Source: Grifola frondosa | Lineage: Eukaryota; Basidiomycota; Agaricomycetes; Polyporales; Grifolaceae | Assembly (NCBI GenBank): GCA_001683735.1 | Contig: LUGG01000044.1 | Coordinates: forward strand, 1 to 64,000 | Direction: 5' to 3' | Length of the DNA stretch: 64,000 bases | Part shown: one piece after another, positions 36,009 to 45,285 of the stretch | Numbering within the stretch: position 1 is the first letter of the stretch | Layout: each line of letters begins with the position of its first letter | Made by a program: the position numbers and the translations under genes | The notes under the pieces: model-generated | The model's input: the letters and a program-made list of their open reading frames with translations, nothing else | Database searches by the model: none | Told to the model about the DNA's origin: nothing

Positions 36009-38158
36009 ATGGCCGACTGCATCCCCGACGAGCTTTTGGAAAACATCCTTGCCCATGCCATCAGAGTACCTCCTACCACCTTCTGCTCTTTTCAGCACCA
36101 GAACAACTTTTGCTACGTCATCGCGATCTACTACATCAGATATCCTTCTCGTCTCCAAGCGATGGCTTCGCGTAGCCACCCCGCAACTGTATGAGTGTAT
36201 TATACTTCGCACTAATAGCCAAGCGTCGACTTTATCATCTGTCCTCAAGTCCACTCCCCACTTCGGTGAGTGGGTGCGTCGACTCCGTATAGAGGCAGGA
36301 TATCAAGATGTCTTCTCTCTTCTATCCTCGGGCATCATTGTGAACGTCGAAACTCTGTACTTTTTGGTTGATGCTATTGAGGTCGATGTGGACGAATCCG
36401 GCATCCACCTTGCACTTTCAAACATCAGTCCCTCCCATGTGCTCATAGACAGCCCGTCCCGATGGTGGTTCGATGATGGCCCTCTCAGTTTCGTGCAGCC
36501 GTTGTTGGGATCCATCGCAAAGTGGACATCGCTGGTGCGTTCTTCCTCTTCATCGTGTTGAATGTGAGAGCCCATCGAAAACTATGCAGAGTCGTGTCGA
36601 TACAAGTGACCTGTTTTCCTATATATGGTTTGCATCCTTATACTCACTAGTCAACGCATACTTCGGAGGAAGACCATGCCCAATTCAGTATTTTTCCGCT
36701 GTTCTCCGTCTGCACTCGAGTATATGCAGGATTTAGAGAGGATTGCCGAGATGCCTAATACCCAGACAATTTGCTGCCGAGGCCCTTGTGGCGATGGATC
36801 TATGGAACAAAGCGACGGAACCGATCCAGAGAGTGCTCCGCTTTGGTTCACTTGAGAAGTGGGTTCATATTTAGAACACATCGTTGGATATTTATTCACA
36901 CGTCGAGGATAGCCCAACGATGCCCGGCGATGACGTTATGTCGGTGCATCACCCCGAGCTACCCGACGATATCTGGAGCCATGTTTTTGTCTTCGCTATG
37001 CACAGTGAAGCAGAAGTCTCTTCTCTTCAATCGGATGGAGACTCTCGTTTGACATCTCGGAAAGATATCATTACTTCAACCCTTCTCAGCATCCTCTCTG
37101 TGTGCAAGTGCTTCCACGTACGTACGCCTCCCGCATGTTTTTACCTAAGCTAATTGCTCTCTTGAGCAGCGCCTCGCGAGGGCGTTTATCCAGAATGTTG
37201 ACTTTACTCGCCATGTAGCTACCACGATCCAGCAATCTGACCTCGGCGATAAATTCACATCTCTTGTGACGTTATCACTGAGTCTTCCGCACAAGCGATT
37301 GGAAGTGAACATTTCCCCATCTGTATTTTATTCCCTTGGCTGTCTACGTTCCTTTCAAGTCAGAGGTGGATGTACGGAGTGGAGTGATAGTGATGTGCTG
37401 CATTACGCGCTACCGGGTTTGAGGCGACTCGACATCGTAGGTTGCGGGCGGACATTGGTGGCGCTATTCGCGGAGATGATGTGAGTCTCTGAACCGTTGG
37501 ATTTGAATTTATGCACTGACGTATGTTTTCAGCCTGCCATCGCTTACCTATGCAGCGGTCGGTGCGACATGCCCTGAGATAAACCGATTCCTGAAGCATC
37601 ACGGAAACTCGCTTCACTCAATTTCCATCCATAAATCCAGTCAAGCGAGAACCTGGTGTACGAAGATTCTCGACATGTGCCCCAATGCGACGGAGCTCAT
37701 CATATTGAATCATACTGTTCCCCGCTCTCTCCTTTCCGGGTCACCGGAGAAGACTTATTCGACATTAAAGCGTATCTCGCTTCCAAATGCAAGCACACAG
37801 TGAGTATATTTGCATGCCGAATTATACTATGACCTTGTTACTTTATCAACGAAGATATTAACTTGCTCATATAGGAACTCCTCCACCATAAATGTGGCCT
37901 GGACACAATTCTTCGATGGTGTCTTGCAAGAGACCAGGAATATCTAAGTGCGCTTACTGATGTGTGCATTACGAAGGACTTCGTCTGGCCATGGAACGAG
38001 TGAGTTGTGACTTTGGATCTTGATATAAAGCCAGACACCGTACTCATTTGCGTAGGCAGGAGTCGAGTAGGACTCCGTGGCAGGGATTTGCGAGGAAGCT
38101 AGCCAAGAATAATATTGCACTTCTTGATGGCAACGGGATTATGTGGAGACGGATTTAA
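36009..38158 (+). pseudogene. Double F-box protein, copy 1, frameshifted
   Basis: Starts MADCIPDELLENILAHAIRV, a first F-box-like helix. Then SDILLVSKRWLRVATPQLYE and VRRLRIEAGYQDVFSLLSSG are readable one frame over, so one base is extra near 36,093. A second F-box-like segment follows from about 36,920 (HHPELPDDIWSHVFVFAM, ILSVCKCFH). Later exons give LRRLDIVGCGRTLVALFAEM and LDMCPNATELIIL, and the last ends ALLDGNGIMWRRI at 38158. The order is the same in copies 2 and 3. Targets unknown; SCF role inferred from the F-box. Confidence 0.7.
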
Positions 38159-38444
38159 CTAGTCGTGCTACTCACTTGCATTTGGCGGTAATATCATACG
38201 TGTGTTTGACAACTGCATCAGACTGGCCCATCCAATGCCGATGAGAATTCTAATGTCATACATATCTCTCCCCCTCACCGTTCCATGTAAATCGTCTTGT
38301 GACTTTCTGATAAAATGTGACAAATACGTATCATGTAAGCAAGAATATTAGCGCTGACTCAGGACTTCCTCTAGGCCAAGATTACTTACATTCTGCGACA
38401 GTCGAGTCCATGGGAAAGCTCAGTTCAGGAGTAGTATAAATGGT

Positions 38445-38563
38445 CTAATCTCGCGCATGCTGAGAGGCCTCCGCGGATGCCGGATGTAGCTGGGCCAGGT
38501 GCAGCCGGGTGTTCTGCCCACCGCGGCTGGCCGCAAAACGGTGCATTTCGAACCGAGCACGCT
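38445..38563 (-). repeat. Ngaro split repeat B2
   Basis: 119 bp, differs from B1 at five positions, four of which look like CpG decay in this copy. It ends at the left boundary of the element. Confidence 0.85.
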
Positions 38564-38705
38564 TATACATGAATTATACTACTTTTGGGGTGGGAATCCG
38601 ATGAAGAAAGGAAGAGCATGAGATAGAAAGATGAGTACGAAATGAAAAGTAGAAAAGAGAGGAGTAGAATGGAGTTGATGGCGGTGTAGAGGGTTGGATG
38701 GTGGG

Positions 38706-39083
38706 TGGCGCGAAGAGCTGTCCTGTCGAAAAAACGCGCGAGCCGGACGGTTGCGCTGTTAGCGAGGCTGCAGGGGAGACGCTAGGACGCTCACCTGGCG
38801 GACGCGGGAGCTGACGGTTGCGAGAGAGGCTGCAAAGCCCCTCTCGAACCTCGCTGCGGCCAGATGAGGAGCTCCCGCTGAGCGTCCGAGCCGGAGCCGG
38901 AACGACGAGACGCGGCGGCACATGAGAGCACCGCAGCCCACGGCGGAGTGGGACGAGGAGCGGAGTGGCGATGCGCAGAGCATCGCGGCCCCACTAGGGG
39001 GACAGGGGTGGCAGCGCTGAGAGCGACGGCGAGCGGGCGCTGGCTCTCGATTAGCCTTGTGAAACCAGCCCCGTTAAACCCGA
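38706..39083 (-). repeat. Ngaro split repeat A2
   Basis: 378 bp identical by eye to 43392-43769; contiguous with B1. Confidence 0.95.
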
Positions 39084-39202
39084 CTAATCTCGCGCGCGCT
39101 GAGAGGCCTCCGCGGACGCCGGATGTAGCTGGGCCAGGCGCAGCCGGGTGTTCTGCCCATCGCGGCTGGCCGCAAAACGGTGCATTTCGAACCGAGCACG
39201 CT
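39084..39202 (-). repeat. Ngaro split repeat B1
   Basis: 119 bp starting at the stop codon of the recombinase gene and abutting A2. Confidence 0.9.
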
Positions 39203-40661
39203 ATAGTGCTATTGAAGTTGTGTTGGTTTGTGAGGCGAGAGATGGTGTAGGTTGAAATGCAGGCGGGGGAGGGTGTGCTCCGAAGAGGAAAGCACTGAGA
39301 AGGACTGGGTGTTTACGAATGTAGGTTTGCCAGGTGTCGGAGGTCCAGCGGCCTAGGGCTTGGATGAGTGCGGGTGGGGTGCCAATTTCGGCGAGTGCGG
39401 TGGCGCCGCCTGCACGGAGAGAGTGCCCAGAGATGGAAGGCGCGAGCGGGAGGAAGGTGTGGAGTTTGGCAAGGAACCATGCGCGGGTTGGGATGGAGCC
39501 AGATGCCCGAATCCAGAGTTCTGGGCGGAGTGGGAAGGTGCGGTTGCGCATGGTGAGGTAGCGTTTGAAAGCACCTTGAGGGTCAGGCGCAGCACATGCA
39601 GCGCGCACTATGATCCGGTTTCCTTCGAAGAACGGGTCTGACTTGTGCTGTGGGAGGAGAAATTGATATTGAGAGGCGTCGAGAATGACAGTGTGCCGCA
39701 GCGCAAGCTTCTTGAACTGCCGGAGTGCGACGCGGTCAGGCCAGACGAGTTCTCCGAGGCGCATGAGCGCGTGGAAACCGGTGAGGAGGATAGCACAGAA
39801 GAGAGCATCGTCATGGCGGGGAGAAGTTTTCAAGGAATTGCAGATGCAGCAGAGATGGTCAATGGTGAGTGGAAGTTTGCGGTGCACAGGGCGACTGTGC
39901 AAGCGTTTGCAGCCTTTGAGGCAACGCGAAACGAGGCGGGAGCTACGAACTTGGCGGATGTTAGGGAAGAACTGCTCGAGCTCGGAACAGATGCCCGAGA
40001 GGTATGCATCTACTGATCGGGGTTCAATGTGCGCAGACATGAAGACGACATAGAAGCTGATGGTGTCTTCCGTGGGAAGGATTGGGCGGTTGTGAATGGA
40101 GCAGAAGTTACGGTAGGAATTAAGGGCAGAGGAGTAAGTAGCCTTAGTTGAGCGATCGAGGGCATTGCCTAAAGCGAGTGCGCGTTCGTGGATCAAGCGT
40201 TCGAGGGACCAGGGCGTTCGCACTGGTTGGTGCGAACGCCGAGTTGGCGTAGTCATTTTGGCAGGACCCCTAGCGGTGACTGTGGGGGTATGAAAGAGAA
40301 GGTGCGCAGTCCCGGAGATAGTTGTTGAGCTTTGTCGATCTATCCGCGAGATAGGGCGTCTGCGATGACGTTGTCTTCGCCGGGGACGTGATCGACACGT
40401 AGTTGAATGTGATGAAGTAAGAGCAAATCCACTGCAAATATGAGGATGGGATTGTAGGCTGGCTCCGCGCGCAGGGTGTTGAAAATGGAGACAGCGTTGG
40501 TATTGTCCGAGAGGACGGCAAGGCGAGAGATGTGGCGGCCCACGCTGCGCCATGCGACAACCCGTTGGACAGCTGCAGCGATTGCGAGTGCTTCGAAGAA
40601 AAAGATTGCATTTGTTGGGGCTGCACGTGGGAGTGCGCAGTGGAATCCAAAGTTGACCCAC
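39201..40661 (-). CDS. Tyrosine recombinase (YR) of the Ngaro-like element
   Basis: The open frame is 486 codons; the recombinase proper starts around residue 140 (RTPWSLERLIHERALALGNA), the part before being overlap with the RNase H frame. A SAM-like core-binding domain follows (TYSSALNSYRNFC). The catalytic domain has the first Arg in LMRLGELVWPDR, HSLRAGGATALAEIG (H-x-x-R) and GRWTSDTWQTYIRKH, with the expected Trp/His position and the nucleophile Tyr in TYIRKH. All key residues are present. It would insert the circular DNA intermediate into the genome. It partly overlaps the RNase H frame, so expression probably needs reinitiation or a frameshift. Confidence 0.9.
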   Translation of the reverse strand: MGQLWIPLRTPTCSPNKCNLFLRSTRNRCSCPTGCRMAQRGPPHLSPCRPLGQYQRCLHFQHPARGASLQSHPHICSGFALTSSHSTTCRSRPRRRQRHRRRPISRIDRQSSTTISGTAHLLFHTPTVTARGPAKMTTPTRRSHQPVRTPWSLERLIHERALALGNALDRSTKATYSSALNSYRNFCSIHNRPILPTEDTISFYVVFMSAHIEPRSVDAYLSGICSELEQFFPNIRQVRSSRLVSRCLKGCKRLHSRPVHRKLPLTIDHLCCICNSLKTSPRHDDALFCAILLTGFHALMRLGELVWPDRVALRQFKKLALRHTVILDASQYQFLLPQHKSDPFFEGNRIIVRAACAAPDPQGAFKRYLTMRNRTFPLRPELWIRASGSIPTRAWFLAKLHTFLPLAPSISGHSLRAGGATALAEIGTPPALIQALGRWTSDTWQTYIRKHPVLLSAFLFGAHPPPPAFQPTPSLASQTNTTSIAL

Positions 40662-40807
40662 GGGAAGTACAGACCCATGCCGACACTGGAGGCGTCCACT
40701 AGGGCGAACTCATCACCGGGTTCACCTTGGACAAGGTCAGGGGTCCCCACTCTAGCGCACTCAACATGTGAACGCCATCTGCTTTCTCGATGTGCGCTGC
40801 CATCCAA
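40340..40807 (-). CDS. RNase H domain of the Ngaro-like element
   Basis: The frame shows EFALVDASSVGMGLYFP (first Asp), FFEALAIAAAVQ (Glu), AVLSDNTNAVSIFN (second Asp) and DNVIADALSRG (last Asp): the four acidic residues of the RNase H active site. It degrades RNA in the RNA/DNA hybrid. It should be one polyprotein with the RT, but it is shifted one frame, the overlap being 40699-40807. Either a programmed shift or a 1-bp lesion near 40,735 would explain this. Confidence 0.85.
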   Translation of the reverse strand: MDGSAHRESRWRSHVECARVGTPDLVQGEPGDEFALVDASSVGMGLYFPWVNFGFHCALPRAAPTNAIFFFEALAIAAAVQRVVAWRSVGRHISRLAVLSDNTNAVSIFNTLRAEPAYNPILIFAVDLLLLHHIQLRVDHVPGEDNVIADALSRG

Positions 40808-42130
40808 GAGAGCTCTCGGATGATGGCAGAGTTGAGGTAAATGCCGGCCCGCTTGTTTGATTTTCCTGCCATTTTTGCATATAGATTGCAGAGGCCCGGC
40901 TTCAGTAGCGGGAAGACGTTGAATGCCCAGTTGACATAGCCTGTAAGTGATTGGAACTCGGAGAGAGAATGCCGGCGGTACCCGGGCGTTGAGTGGCAGA
41001 AGGAACGGATGGTGTCTAAGAGCTTGAGGCGACTGTCTTCAGGCATGGTGACCGTCATGGCATTAGGATCAACTAAGAAGCCAATCACAAGGAGGACGGG
41101 CCCATACTCCTGCTTCTTCTGCTCGTGCGGTAAGCCGATCTCGTCCCAGAGTCGCAGGAGTTGCGCTTGCTTCGCGGGGAGGTAAACACGGTAAGGAGCA
41201 TAGAATTCAACTTGACCTTCGAGCTCAAATCCGAAGTCGTCATCCACATAGTTGAAATGCATAATGGCCCGTTCGACGACTGCTATCCAAACGACTAGGC
41301 ACATAAATGCCGCAAAGAGCCTTTGGCCTGCACGCGAGCCAAACAAATTGCAGCGGTCTACGTGCCGCAACCTGTCAAACGTGGCTACTTGTTTAAGCTG
41401 CCAATACGGGGACATAGGGAGGCGGCGATAGGCCTGGGAAACATCTGACTTCCAGATAATCAGCCTAGCGCTGCCGTGCTCCCGACGGAAGGCCCGCAGG
41501 GCTTCTCCGAGAGCAGGAATTCCGTCGAGAATCACTCCTTTGATCGACTCCGGGCGAATGAGAGAGTTTAGGGAAAACTCGCCTGCGCTATGGTCATTAA
41601 CAAGTCGCAGCTTGTCAGAACGAGGCTTGGAACGCATGAATGGCATGGCGAACATCCCAGGGAGGAGATCGTGCCCAAATGCATTTGAATAGCGACCGAG
41701 CGCAATTTCCTCATCGCGCTGGTCACGCAAAAATTGGAGCGTGGCTTCGTCACCCGGCGGAGGCCTGTCTTCATCCCAGGTATGAGGATAATGCGAAGGT
41801 GCAACATCTGCCCAAGGCCAGAGGCCCTCGCGCAACCCGCGAATTACTGAGGATACAAATTTCGGGTTGGGGTGGTTGCGTAAGAGAAATTGGAAGCGAT
41901 CCACATTGATTGGCGTAACTATAGCGAATAGCTCGGGGTGCGATGACAGCGTCGAATTGGCTACAGGGTTGACGCGCTCAGCAGTTGGCACATCGGGTAA
42001 AGGAGCTTGTGTGAGGGACGCATCTGCAGCGATAGTGCAGCGCCGGCCTCCTGCGCTCCAAACCAGGCCCCGCAAATAGCGCGGCCGACTGGCGTCCACG
42101 AAGTCACTTGGCCGAGCCCTTAGGGCATTG
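40699..42130 (-). CDS. Reverse transcriptase of the Ngaro-like element
   Basis: The frame stays open from 43266 to 40699, but the meaningful part starts about where Gag ends. RT blocks are readable: KLRLVNDHSAGEFSLNSLI, IIWKSDVSQAYRRLPMSPYW (motif A Asp), HVDRCNLFGSRAGQRLF and HFNYVDDDFGFE (motif C YVDD), then VLLVIGFLVDPNAMTVTM. Catalytic residues are intact. It copies element RNA into DNA. It is probably translated as a fusion with Gag by frameshifting or reinitiation, because no separate start is obvious. Confidence 0.85.
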
Positions 42131-43270
42131 GCCTGCTGCGTGCCCGACTCCGTTGCACACGGCACAGATGTGCCTGTAGCGGCAAGCTGAGGCTTGGTTG
42201 GGACAGCTACCCGCGTTCCATCGTCGACACGCCTCCTTCGGGCGCTTGGAGCTACCTGTTCCAGATGATCCGGAGACTGAGAATCCCGCTCGCGTTTCCC
42301 GGTAGACGTTCGCTCCCGAGGAGTCCAAGAATTGGATTTTGAGGTCCGCGAATTCAGGGAAATCTGTGAGGAGCAAGTCGCGCCGCGACCCGACTCGCTT
42401 TCGCACGGCGCGGTCGAAATCGAGGATTCTGGCATGAAGAGGGGTGGCGAGGGCTCCGAACAGGTTGGTAATGTACTCTCCGTAGCGCACAAGCTCATCG
42501 TGCCTGTGCGGGAAGGCGTAAGCGGTTGCGGGCATGACCTTCGTCCAAGCGAAGACCCAGTCGCCAAATGTCGTGACCTTTTTCGATGGAACGACTGCGC
42601 GGTATGAGAGTTCGACTTCCCCGAGCTTTTCGGTGTGCTTTTCATCTTGAGCTGCCGAATAGCGCCCGGCAAAGACGTGGTCGAGGTCAACGGCTCGACC
42701 GGCGAGGAGGTTAGTCCACTCAGAGTCGGGGAATTCAGGAGCCCCGAAGGAGTTGACGAGGTCGGCTTTGGTAAGTTTTGGGTCCAAGGCATACTCGCGC
42801 AGGAGACGGATGGTCTCCTTGATTTCCGGTCGCGCTGATACCCCACTGAGGAAATCTCTCGAGGCCCAGGCGAATTTGGATGGGTCGGAGCGCGCCCGCT
42901 TGCTGCTGCGCTCACTCGCTCCTGCGGAGGAGGAGCGAGACCTAGCCGCTCGAGGAGCGGCCGGTGGTGGCATGGCGCTGATTTCTCCTTCGACATTCTC
43001 TCCGGATGCATTTCCATTAGCTCCCCCGCTATCCCGTTCGGCCTCGTCGAGCATTGCGAGATAGGTTCCGAGCGCTGCGTCGGCAGCTCCTGGGCCGAGG
43101 GAGTTTCCCGATGCAAGCAGTAGCTCTGAGATGGAATGGACGGCTCGAGATTTGGACATCCCCCCACGCCGAAATTGGTCGACCACATCGGCGAGGCTTG
43201 CCAATGGGTCAGGTCCGGCACCTGCAGTCTCTGGAGTAGGCTGGGTTTGGCTGCGCTCGACATCACTCAT
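42104..43270 (-). CDS. Gag-like protein of the Ngaro-like element
   Basis: 388 codons from MSDVERSQTQPT, 122 bp inside A1. The middle (SKFAWASRDFLSGVS, IKETIRLLREYALDP, WVFAWTKVMPATAYAF) looks like a fungal YR-retroelement Gag. The C-terminus has two Cys/His clusters, CRRWNAGSCPNQASACRYRH and CAVCNGVGHAAGQCP, the second being a CCHC-like knuckle. It would package element RNA. The overlapping pol frame is open over the whole gene. Confidence 0.85.
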   Translation of the reverse strand: MSDVERSQTQPTPETAGAGPDPLASLADVVDQFRRGGMSKSRAVHSISELLLASGNSLGPGAADAALGTYLAMLDEAERDSGGANGNASGENVEGEISAMPPPAAPRAARSRSSSAGASERSSKRARSDPSKFAWASRDFLSGVSARPEIKETIRLLREYALDPKLTKADLVNSFGAPEFPDSEWTNLLAGRAVDLDHVFAGRYSAAQDEKHTEKLGEVELSYRAVVPSKKVTTFGDWVFAWTKVMPATAYAFPHRHDELVRYGEYITNLFGALATPLHARILDFDRAVRKRVGSRRDLLLTDFPEFADLKIQFLDSSGANVYRETRAGFSVSGSSGTGSSKRPKEACRRWNAGSCPNQASACRYRHICAVCNGVGHAAGQCPKGSAK

Positions 43271-43391
43271 GTTAGCGTAGGGTTCAGGTCAGGAGAGACC
43301 AGACAAAGTCGAGTGCGATTGGTGATGCTAGAAGTACAGGAGGTAGAAGGTTGAACCGGTAGATGGGAGTGTACGCTATGCGACTAATAGA

Positions 43392-43769
43392 TGGCGCGAA
43401 GAGCTGTCCTGTCGAAAAAACGCGCGAGCCGGACGGTTGCGCTGTTAGCGAGGCTGCAGGGGAGACGCTAGGACGCTCACCTGGCGGACGCGGGAGCTGA
43501 CGGTTGCGAGAGAGGCTGCAAAGCCCCTCTCGAACCTCGCTGCGGCCAGATGAGGAGCTCCCGCTGAGCGTCCGAGCCGGAGCCGGAACGACGAGACGCG
43601 GCGGCACATGAGAGCACCGCAGCCCACGGCGGAGTGGGACGAGGAGCGGAGTGGCGATGCGCAGAGCATCGCGGCCCCACTAGGGGGACAGGGGTGGCAG
43701 CGCTGAGAGCGACGGCGAGCGGGCGCTGGCTCTCGATTAGCCTTGTGAAACCAGCCCCGTTAAACCCGA
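43392..43769 (-). repeat. Ngaro split repeat A1
   Basis: 378-bp left end of the element in its own orientation, identical by eye to A2; it presumably holds the promoter. Confidence 0.95.
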
Positions 43770-43816
43770 ATAATGTGAGCCACAATGTACTGTAACATCC
43801 GTTAGACCAAACCAAG

Positions 43817-45080
43817 ATGTCCCACCTGCTGTCTACGAAACTGAGCCGCAGCCAGTATACTGTTGCAATTGCAGGCGCAACGGGAAACCTCGGTGAGTGT
43901 TCTTGGATTCGTATCTACTACACTAATTTGACAACTGTATTCAGGCAGCGAGATATGTCGTATCTTTCTCACCGAATATCGACCTTTCTTCTCTAGAGTC
44001 CTAGGTCTTGTTCGCAATACGTCGTCTCCCACTGCGCTGTCTCTTGCTGCCGAAGGTGCAGAGCTACATCAATTCGGTACTTCCAATGACAACGCACCAC
44101 TGGTGAAGTTGCTCGAGGGAGTTGATGTTGTTGTGAACATTCTGCCAACCACAGTTACTACGGAGTTGAAGAATGCTCTCTTTGATGCTGCTCTGAAAGG
44201 AGGCGCGAAGGTGTACTTCCCGAGTGAATTTGGAGTGTACGTACGTCTTAAATGCTGAAATTTCCATCCTGATGCATGCTGCGCAGAGACCACCGCTTGA
44301 ACGACTTCCCAGGGTTTGACCACTCCGATTGGACCCATAAGCGGACGCATGTCGCTGAAATTCGACAGGCTGCTGAAGATAAACTCAAAGTTGTCGCAGT
44401 TTACGTTGGGCTCTTTCTTGAGGATTCAATTGGGGTGCGTATACGCCTTACTGATCTCTTCGGCCTGCGCTAATACATTATTTGTCACAGCCCTGGTGTA
44501 CGTCTGTCCTTTTGGTCTGTGTTATATGCGGTCTAAGTCGTAGCTGAACTTTTCTAGTTGGATTCGACACCGCCAGTAACAGTTACACCTGCGTCGGAGA
44601 GCCTACACAGCGCATCACATTCACAGCGAAGTCGGACATCGGCCGATCGCTGGCCGAACTCGCACTGATTGCACTTTCTCCCGTCTCCTCTGCGCGAGTT
44701 CGAGACGACCTGCGGATCGCAGGGTCTGTCGCAAGCTTCGCCGACGTGCGGGATATCGCAGAACGTGTGCGAGCCGAGCTCGATGTAGGTGCGAAGGGAA
44801 TCGAGCTGAAGACTGAAGATCTAGCTTCGTTCAGGGAACGCACGCGAGGACACTACCTCGCTGATCCGACCATATCGCCTGCGGATCATCTTCGGTCAGC
44901 CAGTCGTATCTCCTTTATGAAATTTGACTAACCGAATCTTGCAGGATCCTCATGGCGGAGGGCAAACTCGACTATTCCGGTGACAACGCGAACGAAATTG
45001 TTAATCCCGCACAGAGTATTTGGAAATGGAAAACAGTTGAGGATTACATTCGTGAGGTGAAGGGGAAGCCGTGGTGCTAG
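43817..45080 (+). CDS. NmrA-like / isoflavone-reductase-type NAD(P)-binding protein
   Basis: Five exons join cleanly. Start MSHLLSTKLSRSQYTVAIAG; the dinucleotide motif AGATGNLGSEI is split by the first intron. Then GLVRNTSSPTALSL, GVDVVVNILPTTVTTELKNA, GAKVYFPSEFGVDHR, FPGFDHSDWTHKRTHVAEIR, a tiny exon PWF, GFDTASNSYTCVGEPTQRIT and, at the end, IWKWKTVEDYIREVKGKPWC. Atypical SDRs of this family are either NAD(P)H-dependent reductases or redox sensors that bind transcription factors. About 310 residues, usual for the family, with no lesion seen. It starts 47 bp from the Ngaro-like insertion, which may have displaced or supplied its promoter. Confidence 0.85.
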
Positions 45081-45285
45081 ATGGAATACTAGCGTGCATA
45101 TTGCGCGGACTACGATTTCCTTGTCGCTATCGTTCTACATTCTCATAGCCTTCACGCTTTCACACCCCGGATACATTATGAATTATGACCATTTGTAAAC
45201 AACTCACAATGGTATTGACTCGACCGCAGGCATCATTACCTTGGTACGACATCGACCTTGATACACATACATGGGACCTCTAACA

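Larger units (their letters stand above)
38445..43769 (-). mobile_element. Ngaro/DIRS-like tyrosine-recombinase retrotransposon
   Basis: Read on the minus strand the order is repeat A1 (43769-43392), gag, reverse transcriptase, RNase H, tyrosine recombinase, then B1 (39202-39084), A2 (39083-38706), a 142-bp spacer and B2 (38563-38445). Split direct repeats of the form A1-ORFs-B1-A2-B2 and a tyrosine recombinase in place of an integrase define Ngaro-type elements. A1 and A2 look identical over 378 bp, so insertion is recent. There is no target-site duplication, as expected for recombinase-mediated insertion. The only doubtful spot is the RT/RNase H frame junction. Confidence 0.9.

Noticed and set aside
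43284..43607. 107-codon minus-strand frame, repeated at 38,574-38,921
   Set aside because: It lies in the A repeats of the retroelement and is open because of the identical GC-rich repeat, not as a separate gene.
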